Notes under the pieces: generated by a model
Databases searched by the model: none
What the model saw: only the letters and a program-made list of their open reading frames with translations
What the model was told of the DNA's origin: nothing
Program-made: the position numbers and the translations under genes
Part shown: positions 1 through 8,494 of the stretch, piece by piece
Position numbering within the stretch: position 1 is the first letter of the stretch
How the letters are laid out: each line of letters opens with the position of its first letter
Origin: Dehalococcoides mccartyi 195
Lineage (GTDB): Bacteria; Chloroflexota; Dehalococcoidia; Dehalococcoidales; Dehalococcoidaceae
DNA: 64,000 bases
Direction of reading: 5' to 3'
NCBI RefSeq assembly: GCF_000011905.1
Contig: NC_002936.3
Coordinates: forward strand, 62,001-126,000

Positions 1-1169
1 TCCGCCGCACCGACCTGCTCTATATACCGCTTCACGATAACATCGCAGAACTTCTCGTCAAGCTCAATGGTGGCGCAGGAGCGGTCGGCCTGTTCACAGG
101 CCATGAGCGTGGAGCCTGATCCACCGAAGGGATCGAGTACCAGCGTATTTGTCATGCTGCTGTTCATAATAGGATAAGCCAGCAGCGGGATAGGCTTCAT
201 TGTCGGGTGGTCGCCATTCTTTTTTGGTTTGTCGAACTCCCAGATGGTCGTTTCCTTGCGCCCACTGTACCACTGATGCTTGCCGCTTTTCTTCCAGCCG
301 TAGAGCACAGGCTCGTGCTGCCACTGATACGGAGAACGCCCCAGCACCAGCGATTGCTTTTTCCAGATACAGCAACCGGACAAATAAAAACCGGCATCCG
401 AAAAGGCTCTTCTAAAATTCAGCCCTTCGGTGTCGGAATGGAAAACGTATATGCTGGCGTCATCCGCCATAACCGCCTCGGTGTTCTGGAAAGCTGCCAG
501 CAGAAAATTGTAAAAAGCATCGTTTGCCATGTTGTCGTTCTTGATTTTTCCGGCGCTGCCTTCGTAGTTTACATTATAAGGCGGGTCTGTGATGACCAGA
601 TTAGCTTTGCGGTCATCCAAAAGGACGGCGAAGGTTTCTGCTTTGGTGCTGTCTCCGCAGACCAGCCGATGCCGACCGAGTGTCCAGAGGTCGCCGAGCT
701 TAGTTACCGGCGGCTGCTTGAGCTCCTCATCAACATCAAAATTGTCATCGTGCAGACCATCTTTGATGCTGCTTTTGAATAGGTCATCCAGTTCGGACGG
801 GTCGAAGCCCGTTAGCGAAACATCGAAATCGGAACCTTGCAAGTCAGCAATGAGCAGCGCCAGCTTATCTTTATCCCAATCGCCGGATATTTTATTGAGC
901 GCCACATTGAGCGCCTTTTCCTTTGTCTCCGTCAGCTCGACGACGACACACTCCACCTCGGTGATGCCCATATCGATGAGCACCTTCAAACGCTGATGTC
1001 CGCCAACGACACGTCCGGTGGCCTTATTCCAGATGACCGGCTCGACGTATCCGAATTGTTCAATGGAGCGCTTTAGCTTATCGTATTCATTATCACCGGG
1101 CTTCAGGTCTTTACGTGGATTGTAGTCAGACGGGATAAGCTGCTCAATTTTCAGTTTTTCTATCTGCAT
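1..1169 (-). CDS. ParB-like / beta-class DNA methyltransferase (3' end outside window)
   Basis: Partial gene: it starts at the ATG at 1169 and runs off the left edge (about 389 codons visible). The N-terminal part (residues 1 to about 130) is a ParB/sulfiredoxin-like domain with GGHQR at about 56-60. The rest is a DNA methyltransferase with the catalytic motif DPPYN at about 195-199 and, later, the AdoMet-binding motif FGGSGST. The motif order (DPPY before FGGSG) is that of the beta class, which methylates N6 of adenine or N4 of cytosine. Such fusions are common in Firmicutes prophages beside terminase and metK. The first 26 bases overlap the end of metK, which suggests coupled translation. 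The likely role is to modify phage DNA against host restriction; the target site cannot be read from the sequence. Confidence 0.9.
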   Translation of the reverse strand, partial: MQIEKLKIEQLIPSDYNPRKDLKPGDNEYDKLKRSIEQFGYVEPVIWNKATGRVVGGHQRLKVLIDMGITEVECVVVELTETKEKALNVALNKISGDWDKDKLALLIADLQGSDFDVSLTGFDPSELDDLFKSSIKDGLHDDNFDVDEELKQPPVTKLGDLWTLGRHRLVCGDSTKAETFAVLLDDRKANLVITDPPYNVNYEGSAGKIKNDNMANDAFYNFLLAAFQNTEAVMADDASIYVFHSDTEGLNFRRAFSDAGFYLSGCCIWKKQSLVLGRSPYQWQHEPVLYGWKKSGKHQWYSGRKETTIWEFDKPKKNGDHPTMKPIPLLAYPIMNSSMTNTLVLDPFGGSGSTLMACEQADRSCATIELDEKFCDVIVKRYIEQVGAA

Positions 1170-2328
1170 ACGCTTCAGCCGCCTTTCTTAGTTCGTTGTA
1201 TAGCCTCATGCTGGTATCCTCCCACGGGAACAAGCAGGAATTGAAGTGCCCGTAAGTCGCGGTGTCCTCGTAGATGGCGTTACGCAAGACCAGCTTTTCG
1301 ATGATTGCCGCCGGACGCAGATTGAACACGGACATCACAATCTCACGCAGAGTCTCGTTGGAAAGAGCGCTCGTGCCAAATGTGTCGATGTCCACAGCCA
1401 CGGGGTCAGCCTTTCCGATGGCATAAGAAAGAGCGACTCCGCATTTATCCGCGAGGCCGCTCCAGACGATATTCTTTGCGATGTACCGCGCCATATAAGC
1501 GCCGCTGCGGTCGACCTTCGTTGGGTCTTTGCCACTGAACGCTCCTCCGCCGTGGAGAGCAAGCCCTCCGTAGGTGTCCACCATCATCTTTCGACCAGTC
1601 AAGCCAGTGTCAGCAGCGGGACCGCCCTCAACAAATCTGCCGGAGGGATTGACGAAGATTTCAGTATCATCATCAAACGGGAAGTCCTCAAAGCACTGCC
1701 AGAGAACATTCTGCTTGATATCCGAATAAAGCTGCTCCTGTGTCTTACTGGCTTCATGCTGAACGGAAACCACGATTGTTTTTACACGCTTCGGCTTTTC
1801 ATCCTCGTATTCGACCGTGACCTGCGCCTTGCCGTCCGGCAGAATGCCTTTCACGATTTTATCCTTGCGGACGGTATCTACGCGTTTACAGATACGATGC
1901 GCCAGCACCAGAGGGAGCGGCAGCATCTCGCGGGTTTCGTTGGTGGCGTAACCGTAAACGGTGCCTTGATCGCCAGCGCCGATGGAAGCATAACGTTCCT
2001 CGCTGCCATTTCTGGCTTCGAGCGCAGTGGTCACTCCTGCGCTGATGTCGGCGCTCTGCTTGTGGACGAACACAAAGACAGTAAACTTCCACGGATTGTA
2101 GCCGACCTTTCGGAGGACTTCGCGCACCTCCCAACGGATATCAACTTTGCCGTCACAGGTGATTTCGCCCGCAACGATGATTTTTCCCTTGGTCGCCATT
2201 ACTTCGCAGGCGACGCGAGCGGATTTATCTTTTCTGAGACAGGCATCCAGAATGCTGTCGGCGATGAGGTCGCACAGCTTATCCGGGTGCCCCATGCATA
2301 CACTTTCGGCGGTTTTGTAAGTAGTCAT
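1144..2328 (-). CDS. metK: S-adenosylmethionine synthetase (phage-borne)
   Basis: A full-length 394-residue AdoMet synthetase, which makes S-adenosylmethionine from ATP and methionine. Family motifs are intact: GHPDKLCD near residue 13, GAGDQGTVYGYATNET near 118, and the phosphate-binding loop HGGGAFSGKDPTKVDRS near 260. The start overlaps nothing; the stop overlaps the start of the downstream methyltransferase by 26 bases, and the terminase gene ends 3 bases upstream. This context (small terminase, metK, ParB-methyltransferase) is typical of Clostridia-type prophages, so this is probably a phage gene that feeds methyl donor to the linked methylase, not the chromosomal housekeeping metK. Confidence 0.93.
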   Translation of the reverse strand: MTTYKTAESVCMGHPDKLCDLIADSILDACLRKDKSARVACEVMATKGKIIVAGEITCDGKVDIRWEVREVLRKVGYNPWKFTVFVFVHKQSADISAGVTTALEARNGSEERYASIGAGDQGTVYGYATNETREMLPLPLVLAHRICKRVDTVRKDKIVKGILPDGKAQVTVEYEDEKPKRVKTIVVSVQHEASKTQEQLYSDIKQNVLWQCFEDFPFDDDTEIFVNPSGRFVEGGPAADTGLTGRKMMVDTYGGLALHGGGAFSGKDPTKVDRSGAYMARYIAKNIVWSGLADKCGVALSYAIGKADPVAVDIDTFGTSALSNETLREIVMSVFNLRPAAIIEKLVLRNAIYEDTATYGHFNSCLFPWEDTSMRLYNELRKAAEAYADRKTEN

Positions 2329-2331
2329 ATT

Positions 2332-2889
2332 TTATTTTCCTCTCCGGGCGGTCAAAAGCCGTTCCATAACGTCATCTTGCGGATTCGAGCCGCTGTATTC
2401 GCCGGTGCAGTTTTCCTTCACGATCTGGAAAATCTCATACCACAGGCGGTTTGTTTGACTCATGTAGTTTTGTCCCATCGCCACATACGGGCTTTGGATA
2501 GCGTTGCCGGTAGTAGGATGCCGCGCCAAAAAGCCGAAACTTGACACCGCTTCCTCGCATTGAATCCAGCGCGCCACGCTCATAGCGTAACGTTCCAGTA
2601 GCTGGGGAGAAACGAGTGCAGCGCAGCCTCGTGCATTGAGCCATGTCCATGTGTTTTTATATATTTCAGCGGCGGCAAGCGTCGTACCGTCCTTTTGCTC
2701 TGCCGACAGCATCTTGTTCGGTTCCGGCATTTCACAACCTTCAAGCGCAGGCGCGTCAGTGAACTCCATCACCGTCAGCTTCCTGCCGCCCGGATTACCG
2801 GCGGATATTTTGTCGGCGAGAGGCTTCTTTTTGGCGCCAGCACCGACTCTGGCACCGCCTCTACAGGTGCCGTCTTTCGCCATATTCAT
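2332..2889 (-). CDS. Phage terminase small subunit (P27-like)
   Basis: A 185-residue protein with a basic glycine/alanine-rich N-terminus (RGGARVGAGAKKK) and the pattern AAEIYKNTWTWLNARG followed by SPQLLERYAMSVARW. This resembles P27-family small terminase subunits, which recognise phage DNA for packaging. The ATG at 2889 has an AAGGAG sequence just upstream; a GTG at 2892 and an ATG at 2883 are alternatives. It lies 3 bases upstream of metK in the same direction. A large terminase is expected beyond the methylase, outside the window. The family call rests on pattern and context rather than on one diagnostic residue. Confidence 0.75.
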   Translation of the reverse strand: MNMAKDGTCRGGARVGAGAKKKPLADKISAGNPGGRKLTVMEFTDAPALEGCEMPEPNKMLSAEQKDGTTLAAAEIYKNTWTWLNARGCAALVSPQLLERYAMSVARWIQCEEAVSSFGFLARHPTTGNAIQSPYVAMGQNYMSQTNRLWYEIFQIVKENCTGEYSGSNPQDDVMERLLTARRGK

Positions 2890-2989
2890 CACACTCCTTT
2901 TTAACTTGGGCTATTCAACCCTTTGAAACTGCGTTTTTCAACACGAAGCCCCACGCCGCTGTCCGTTTTGAATAGTTTTAGAGATTTGA

Positions 2990-3346
2990 CTACCCCCACC
3001 GGTCACCACTTTCAGCAGTAATTCGGGAGTGACAGGATTTACATAGAGCCATCAGATTACTCTTTTCATTGCTACCGCCTTTGGAGAGCGGGAGGATGTG
3101 GTGGACCTCCTCGGCAGGCGTCAGCTTGCCTTGCTTATCGCACTCCTCACAGAGGGGATGCAACTTGATGTAGCGGTCACGGATGCGCTTCCAGCTTCTG
3201 CCGTAGCGTTTGTTGGACTTAGGGTCTCGTTCGTACTGGTTGTACTGTTTGTCCACGACCTTTTGATGCTCGGCGCAGTATTGCTCACGCTCAGCGAGCC
3301 GACCGCAGCCGGGGTAGGCGCAGGGACGCTTTGGTTTATATGGCAT
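2990..3346 (-). CDS. HNH endonuclease (phage)
   Basis: A 118-residue HNH nuclease. It has CAYPGC plus YCAEH near the N-terminus, then CEEC, and the core EVHHILPLSKGGSN...NLMALCKSCHSRI in the last 40 residues. The paired histidines and the CxxC pairs are the metal-binding beta-beta-alpha fold. Small HNH proteins of this kind sit beside terminase genes and help in packaging or cos cutting. A strong ribosome site (AAGGAGGTGA) lies 5 bases upstream of the ATG. A terminator-like hairpin separates it from the upstream gene, so it may begin its own transcript. Confidence 0.9.
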   Translation of the reverse strand: MPYKPKRPCAYPGCGRLAEREQYCAEHQKVVDKQYNQYERDPKSNKRYGRSWKRIRDRYIKLHPLCEECDKQGKLTPAEEVHHILPLSKGGSNEKSNLMALCKSCHSRITAESGDRWG

Positions 3347-3372
3347 GGGTTCACCTCCTTGGGCACAAGAAA

Positions 3373-3400
3373 AGCCCTGCGGGATTGCTCCCGCAAGGCT
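3373..3400 (-). terminator. Intrinsic terminator after the DUF1492-like gene
   Basis: Inverted repeat with a 7-bp GC-rich core (TGCGGGA / TCCCGCA), one A/C mismatch and an outer AGCC/GGCT pair, with a TTGC loop. Read on the minus strand it is followed by TTTTCTTG. It lies just downstream of the gene ending at 3454 and upstream of the HNH gene. Confidence 0.65.
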
Positions 3401-3453
3401 CTCTTAGATTCTTTCTTCCTGATTATAATGATATCAGGAGTGGCACGTGTCTT

Positions 3454-3888
3454 TCAGTGTCTTTTTGTGTCTACTTCATTGGGAGCAGGAATTCTGCAGT
3501 CATCCAGTGCCCTGGTGTGGAGCTTATGAATGTAGCGAAGGTCATAGCCCATATCCACCGCAATCTTCTCCCAAGAGAGGAAGCAGAGATAACGCTTCTC
3601 CAGTAAGGTCTGGTGCTCCGGATTCACCACAGCCTTGATGACACTCATGATTTCTTTCTTGAGATCAACCAGCATGTCGATGTCATGATTAATATCATTC
3701 TGGAGATCAACGATCTTGCAGATGGCATCAGCCATGCGGGAGGTTGAACCGCTGGGGTTTCTTGGCATACCAGTCATGACAGACGTGCAGGTCGTTGCCA
3801 GATCATTCAGTGAATCAACCTGTTGGAGTTTGGACTTGATACGCATGTCCAGATAACGCGCCTGAGAAAGGTAGGTCTTAGTATTCAT
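3454..3888 (-). CDS. DUF1492-like phage regulator (sigma-70 region 4-like)
   Basis: A 144-residue protein. The N-terminal half is a helical segment rich in heptads (YLDMRIKSKLQQVDSLNDLA, then DLQNDINHDIDMLVDLKKEI). The C-terminal part reads LEKRYLCFLSWEKIAVDMGYDLRYIHKLHTRAL, a helix-turn-helix like sigma-70 region 4 or ArpU. Such proteins act as late-gene transcription regulators in Firmicutes phages. It overlaps the upstream 64-codon gene by 11 bases. The function is inferred from this fold and its position before packaging genes; the promoter it would act on was not identified. Confidence 0.75.
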   Translation of the reverse strand: MNTKTYLSQARYLDMRIKSKLQQVDSLNDLATTCTSVMTGMPRNPSGSTSRMADAICKIVDLQNDINHDIDMLVDLKKEIMSVIKAVVNPEHQTLLEKRYLCFLSWEKIAVDMGYDLRYIHKLHTRALDDCRIPAPNEVDTKRH

Positions 3889-4072
3889 AACGCACCTTTT
3901 CCTTTCTCAGTTTGGTGATGAGTATTTCCGGATCAACATTCGTCAGGACACTAAACCAATCAGAACGAAAGAAGCGTTCGATGCTGGCAAGCTCCTGCTC
4001 ATTGTCGTGCAGCCGGTAGTCCTTGACCGCTTGTAGCACGATGGCGTTTGCTAATTCTTGATAAGGGTCCAT
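3878..4072 (-). CDS. Small phage protein of unknown function
   Basis: A 64-residue acidic/helical protein with the pattern ELANAIVLQAVKDYR near the N-terminus and RFFRSDWFSVLTNVDPE in the middle. Very similar short genes are commonly seen between the SNF2 helicase and the DUF1492-type gene of Clostridia prophages. It overlaps the downstream gene by 11 bases. I do not recognise a catalytic motif and no function is assigned. Confidence 0.7.
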   Translation of the reverse strand: MDPYQELANAIVLQAVKDYRLHDNEQELASIERFFRSDWFSVLTNVDPEILITKLRKEKVRYEY

Positions 4073-4130
4073 AATCTGTACCTCCGGATTTTTATTTATC
4101 TCGGATTGGCACGGATTGTCATTGATTGTC

Positions 4131-5495
4131 TCAGACTTGCAGGTCGGCCTTTACAGCAGCTATCAAGGCGGCTTGAGTGCTGTCCTTCTTGGATAACACC
4201 TTCAGAATCCGCTCGTCGATGGTGTCTTTGGCCACAATGTGCTGCACCACAACCGTTTCAGCGTTTTGCCCCTGTCGCCACAGGCGGGCGTTGGTCTGCT
4301 GATATAATTCTAGTGACCAGGTCAGCCCGAACCAAACAATACAGGAACCGCCACTCTGCAGGTTTAAACCATGACCGGCAGAGGCGGGGTGGATCAGTGC
4401 TACGGGTAATTCGCCAGCGTTCCACTTTCGGATACTGTCGGCGCTGTCCAGTTTGGAGAACGGGATATGGAGTTTTTGTAGACGCTCTGTAATGCGGGCA
4501 AGGTCATGCTTGAACCAGTAAGCCACAAGAATCGGCTTGCCACTGGCCGCTTCGATGATATTCTCAAGTGCATCCAGTTTTCTGTCATGGATAGTGAAGG
4601 TGTCGCCATCGTCCGTGTAGATCGCACCATTAGCCAGCTGGCATAACTTTCCGGTGAGCGCAGCAGCATTTGCAGCGGTGATGTCTCCGTCAGGGAGTTG
4701 CAAGACGAGATCCTGCTTCAGCTCGTCATAACGCTGGCGCTCCTCATCAGAGAGGCGGACGGTGTATTCGCTGCTGACCAACTCCGGCATTTTCAAAAGG
4801 TCGGTAGACTTCATGGAAATGGTGATGTCGGAGATCTTGTCATAGATGCGTTGTTCCGCTCCGGATAGAGGCTTGTAGCTGAAGATGACCTGTCCGTTAC
4901 GTTTATCTGGCTGGAAGTAATCCAGTCGGTAGTGGCTGATAAACCGTCCGAGGCGGGCACCCATATCCAGAAGCCTGAACTCAGCCCAGAGGTCCATGAG
5001 GCCATTTGCGGAAGGGGTACCCGTGAGGCCGATGATACGCTTGACTTTGGGCCTCACCTTCATCAGAGCCCGGAAGCGTTTAGCCTGATAATTCTTGAAG
5101 GAGGATAGCTCGTCAACCACAAGTGTATCGAAGTTGAATGGCAGCTTACTTTCTTCAATAAGCCACTGGACATTTTCTCTGTTTATGATGTAGATGTCAG
5201 CGGGTTTGATAAGGGCCGCACGACGCTCTGCTTCAGTGCCGACTGCAACGGAGCAGATGAGGTTCTGGAGATGATCCCACTTATCTGCTTCAGCAGGCCA
5301 TGTATCCCGTGCCACTCGTAGTGGTGCAATAACCAGAATGCGGTGTGCCTCGAAGCTGTCAAACAATAGGTCGTTCAGCGCCGTCAGTGTGATGCTCGTT
5401 TTGCCAAGACCCATATCGAGTAAAACAGCGGAGATGGGGTGCTCCTCGATGTAGCGGGTGGCGTATATCTGGTAGTTATGTGGTTCGTATTTCAT
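4131..5495 (-). CDS. SNF2/DEAD-type helicase (phage)
   Basis: A 454-residue superfamily 2 helicase. Motif I (DMGLGKTSIT) is near residue 25, motif II is DELSSFKN instead of the usual DExH, motif III is GLTGTPSANGLMDLW, and motif VI is QTNARLWRQGQ near the C-terminus. The start was placed at the ATG at 5495 because it has GGAGGG 7 bases upstream and the domain starts at once; a longer reading frame to 5699 only mirrors the overlapping VRR-NUC gene. Overlap with that gene is 20 bases. The VRR-NUC/SNF2 pair is a standard part of phage replication modules, probably for replication-fork or recombination processing. Confidence 0.88.
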   Translation of the reverse strand: MKYEPHNYQIYATRYIEEHPISAVLLDMGLGKTSITLTALNDLLFDSFEAHRILVIAPLRVARDTWPAEADKWDHLQNLICSVAVGTEAERRAALIKPADIYIINRENVQWLIEESKLPFNFDTLVVDELSSFKNYQAKRFRALMKVRPKVKRIIGLTGTPSANGLMDLWAEFRLLDMGARLGRFISHYRLDYFQPDKRNGQVIFSYKPLSGAEQRIYDKISDITISMKSTDLLKMPELVSSEYTVRLSDEERQRYDELKQDLVLQLPDGDITAANAAALTGKLCQLANGAIYTDDGDTFTIHDRKLDALENIIEAASGKPILVAYWFKHDLARITERLQKLHIPFSKLDSADSIRKWNAGELPVALIHPASAGHGLNLQSGGSCIVWFGLTWSLELYQQTNARLWRQGQNAETVVVQHIVAKDTIDERILKVLSKKDSTQAALIAAVKADLQV

Positions 5496-5757
5496 CAAGA
5501 AACCCTCCAATCTGCTGCTCGTCATCAAGGACATAAACCTTGAAGCCAAGCACGCGTAATAATTTGTGCCTTGCCAGCTGAAGTGGTCTGGGCTTTTCGC
5601 CTGGAGCTTTAACTTCAACAAAAGCGATGTGACCACCCGGTAGAAGCACGATGCGGTCAGGCATCCCGTCAAATCCAGGACTCGTGAACTTTGGTGCAAT
5701 GCCTCCGGCAGCTTTGACTGCCATAACCAGTTTTCGTTCGATTGCTTTTTCTCTCAT
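5476..5757 (-). CDS. VRR-NUC domain nuclease (phage)
   Basis: A 93-residue single-domain VRR-NUC protein of the PD-(D/E)xK superfamily. The core is visible as GGIAPKFTSPGFDGMPDRIVLLPGG followed by HIAFVEVKAPG, where the D of MPDR and the ExK of FVEVK are the metal-binding residues. The ATG at 5757 is preferred because GGAGAG lies 7 bases upstream; ATGs at 5763 and 5811 are in the same frame. It overlaps the helicase gene downstream by 20 bases. Stand-alone VRR-NUC proteins cut branched DNA and usually sit beside an SNF2 helicase in phages, as here. Confidence 0.88.
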   Translation of the reverse strand: MREKAIERKLVMAVKAAGGIAPKFTSPGFDGMPDRIVLLPGGHIAFVEVKAPGEKPRPLQLARHKLLRVLGFKVYVLDDEQQIGGFLDEIRTT

Positions 5758-5786
5758 TTTCATTCTCTCCATCAGGATTTTTATGG

Positions 5787-5889
5787 ATGGGTTAACCTCG
5801 ATGCATGTCATATATAAAACTTTTCTTAGAGCTATTTTTTTAGTCCTATAGAGACTTTTTGTATATGACCTTAATCGAGGTTAACCCAT
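5787..5889. repeat. Imperfect 33-bp inverted repeat in the prophage
   Basis: Two 33-bp arms (5787-5819 and 5857-5889) match as inverted copies at 29 of 33 positions; the outer 16 bp, ATGGGTTAACCTCGAT, are exact. The 37-bp spacer is A+T-rich. It fills the only sizeable gap between the primase gene (stop at 5896) and the VRR-NUC gene. The left arm overlaps the alternative N-terminal extension of VRR-NUC, which supports the short start. It could be a transcript-end hairpin, a protein-binding site or a small element. Confidence 0.75.
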
Positions 5890-5895
5890 AGCCAA

Positions 5896-8169
5896 TTAAT
5901 TCAAGAAATCCTCAAAATCTCCGTCATCGATCTTAAGCCTCAGCCCTGCAAAGAACCGCTTGTTTTTGACATTGATACGGCCATACCCAGCAGCCTCCAG
6001 TGCAGAATAGAAGTCTGTCGTGCTGCGGATATATTCATTTGTGTCAACGCAGTAATTCCGATACGCCCGATAAAGTGAACTGGAGCTCTCTCGATAGCTT
6101 GCATCAAGCTCGCATTTCTCCTCAAGAAAATGGCCAAACCAGTCGTTTTGCGACCGGTACTCCGTTATGGCTTGCTGCACGCACACCGGCACAGGAATTT
6201 TGTAATCCAGCGCAATGACCTTCTTGGCACCCTCAATCACCCATGCCAGAATGCTCTCGCCAGCGTTCTGATAGAGGTACTCGCCATAGTTCTTGATGTC
6301 GCTGCTACCTTCAATCTTGGCGTCGAAGGGTATAACAACCAATCTGCGCCAGATCCCGTCATCAGAAGCGCTGACCTTTGGCAGGTGGTTAGTATAGAGT
6401 ACCAGCGTATGGCAGGGCGTGAAGCTGAACGGGTCCTTGTACTTCTTTTCGGCGAACACATCATCGGTTGAGCAGAGTTGCTTGACGGTGGAGTCATTGA
6501 GCCGAGCGCCTTCCTGTATCTCGGCAGCGATTAGCAGGCGCTTGCCCTTAACCTCGGCCATTTCCGGCTTGATGTTTCGGCGGCATCCAACCGTCAGAGT
6601 GTCTGCAGAGATGTTGCCGCTATAAAGGCCAAGCACACGGGAGATGGCGTTCCAGAAGGTGGATTTGCCGTTGCGTCCACCACCATAGGCAATGATCAAA
6701 GCTTCCACATAGACCTTGCCAATGGCAGCGAGCCCGCAGATCATTTGCACATAGTCGATTAGCTCCTGATTGCCGCAGAAGATGAGGCCCAAACTGTTCT
6801 GCCAGATCTGTTCACCCTTGGAACTGGGCGAAACGGAGGTCATTTTCGTAATGAAGTCATCAGGTGAATGCTCTCTGGCTCCTGTCATCCCTTTGCGTAG
6901 ATCGTAAGTAGCAGCAGGCGTACAAAGAAGAAAGCAGTCTGCATCTAAATCACGCGGCGAGATTTCAAGCATTGGACGGGATTCCTTCAGCGTCGCGGTA
7001 ATATTCTTTGAGTCTCGTCTGCGAATGGCGAAGGACTGATATGCCTTGGCTGAAAGGAAGGCCCGATAAGCTTCGAGCTGTGTTTCGTTCATCAGCGACT
7101 CAGCCTTTGCCTTTGAGGCATTTTCGAGGATATCTTGAGCACCATTTTCCGTCAGCAGTCGCATCGCTGACTGCAGATCCTTTGTGGCTTCCTCCAATTG
7201 GCGGCGGGTCAGCTCATGAGCGACTGCCTGTGCGCCCGGTTCGCTTTCTTGCCAGTAATGGCTGGTGTAACGGATAAAGTGCGTAGCCGGTGAATACCGT
7301 AGTTCACCAGAGAAGTATTTCGCTAGCACCTCTGCCTGTCCTACATCGGAGAAATCGCCCGGCATATAGGACGTCGGGTCGTTGTAGACCTCCGGAGAAA
7401 CATAGCCGTCCTGCTGCTGTACCTTTGAAAAGAAGCGCTGGGCGCTATGCCAGATGGTCATAAGTTCAGCTTCCTCGAGCGGAGGTGAGCATTTTGCGGC
7501 TTCCTCTAAGAAGCACTGAAAAGCGGCGTCGCTGTCACCGTATTTTTTGATGACCCGACCGGCAAAGCGGGACATGGTGGCGTTTCGACTTCCTTCTGGT
7601 ATAACTTGAGTGGAACGATGGCCACCTGCCATATCAGTATCGAACTCTTCGCCCTCCAGAAACTCGCTCAAGTTCATGCTGCCGGTGTAGATTTCAACTT
7701 CGGGAGAGGTCGTTCCGAAGAAGAAACGTGCAGCATCCAGCGCCTTGGTATCGAAGTACGGAAAGATGGCGTTGACCAGCTTTTTCATATCGCTGTAGCA
7801 AGCCGCGTTTGTAAGGTGGTCAATGGGAAATAATACGTGGTATTTGGGTCGAGCGGGCTTTCCGTTTTTCTCGCGCATATTGTAGCGGCTATAATGAACG
7901 GCAAAGGTGACACCGGGGAACGCCTCCATGACATCGGCGGGAAGCACCCAATCTTCCGGTTGCTCTGAGTGATCATTGTCGCAGTCCACCGGTAGGCAAT
8001 TGCTACCGATGAAGTTTTCACCATTCCGATAGCTGTTCCGGTACTCAGCGCACACATAGTCATGGCCAACAGCTGCGATCAAAGAACTTGCATCAATGAC
8101 CTCGACCATGTGTGGATAAGAGCAGTTGCCGGGGTTGCCGATGAAGTCGGCGTGATAAAGAGTGAACAT
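5896..8169 (-). CDS. Phage primase/helicase, P4 family
   Basis: A 757-residue replication protein. The N-terminal third contains PVDCDNDHSE near residue 60 and RPKYHVLFP near 130, an archaeo-eukaryotic-like primase region. The middle holds the D5/P4 N-terminal helical region. Walker A is AYGGGRNGKSTFWN near residue 500, followed by KRLLIAAEIQEG (Walker B-like) and FTPCHTLVLYTNHLP (sensor). It primes and unwinds phage DNA in the same module as the polA gene. It abuts the next gene with its start codon (8169) shared with the stop of that gene. Length and motif order are normal for the family. Confidence 0.88.
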   Translation of the reverse strand: MFTLYHADFIGNPGNCSYPHMVEVIDASSLIAAVGHDYVCAEYRNSYRNGENFIGSNCLPVDCDNDHSEQPEDWVLPADVMEAFPGVTFAVHYSRYNMREKNGKPARPKYHVLFPIDHLTNAACYSDMKKLVNAIFPYFDTKALDAARFFFGTTSPEVEIYTGSMNLSEFLEGEEFDTDMAGGHRSTQVIPEGSRNATMSRFAGRVIKKYGDSDAAFQCFLEEAAKCSPPLEEAELMTIWHSAQRFFSKVQQQDGYVSPEVYNDPTSYMPGDFSDVGQAEVLAKYFSGELRYSPATHFIRYTSHYWQESEPGAQAVAHELTRRQLEEATKDLQSAMRLLTENGAQDILENASKAKAESLMNETQLEAYRAFLSAKAYQSFAIRRRDSKNITATLKESRPMLEISPRDLDADCFLLCTPAATYDLRKGMTGAREHSPDDFITKMTSVSPSSKGEQIWQNSLGLIFCGNQELIDYVQMICGLAAIGKVYVEALIIAYGGGRNGKSTFWNAISRVLGLYSGNISADTLTVGCRRNIKPEMAEVKGKRLLIAAEIQEGARLNDSTVKQLCSTDDVFAEKKYKDPFSFTPCHTLVLYTNHLPKVSASDDGIWRRLVVIPFDAKIEGSSDIKNYGEYLYQNAGESILAWVIEGAKKVIALDYKIPVPVCVQQAITEYRSQNDWFGHFLEEKCELDASYRESSSSLYRAYRNYCVDTNEYIRSTTDFYSALEAAGYGRINVKNKRFFAGLRLKIDDGDFEDFLN

Positions 8170-8492
8170 CAGTCGTTCACCTCCGATGCGCCATCCTCCA
8201 GTACCTTGGTGATGAATTTAAGTGCGGTGATGATTGTTTCAAGCTCGCAGTCACCACCAAGAGACACCTCTATGCCATCTGTGCCATACGGACCAATCAG
8301 ATGCGCTTCAATGTCAGTGCCTCCGGCGTTCTCGATGCGAAAGTAAGTACGGCTGCCGTGGCCGGAATCTCCACCCTTATAACCGTTGGTGCCAGCTTCG
8401 ACTTCGAGAACATTTGCGCTGTATATATCACGGCTAAAAGTCGTGATAGTGGTGCCGTCGATATTTCTTTCCTTTTCTGTGATAGCGTACAT
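8169..8492 (-). CDS. Phage protein of unknown function
   Basis: A 107-residue protein with a beta-rich pattern (TTITTFSRDIYSANVLEVEAG) and a glycine-rich middle (GYKGGDSGHGSRTYFRIENAGG). No catalytic motif is recognised. It lies between the DUF4406-like gene and the primase gene in the prophage operon, touching both (2 bases from the upstream stop, 1-base overlap downstream), so it is translated in the same unit. Related small proteins occur at this place in Clostridia phages; function unknown. Confidence 0.72.
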   Translation of the reverse strand: MYAITEKERNIDGTTITTFSRDIYSANVLEVEAGTNGYKGGDSGHGSRTYFRIENAGGTDIEAHLIGPYGTDGIEVSLGGDCELETIITALKFITKVLEDGASEVND

Positions 8493-8494
8493 GA

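Noticed and set aside
207-782. Long plus-strand frame opposite the methyltransferase
   Set aside because: It is a shadow of the minus-strand gene, whose catalytic motifs are plainly readable; no family features on the plus strand.
1246-2544. 432-codon plus-strand frame opposite metK
   Set aside because: metK on the minus strand has all its motifs; the plus frame gives no recognisable domain and spans two real genes.
5496-5699. N-terminal extension of the SNF2 helicase
   Set aside because: It only mirrors the overlapping VRR-NUC gene, while ATG 5495 has a strong ribosome site and precedes the first motif.
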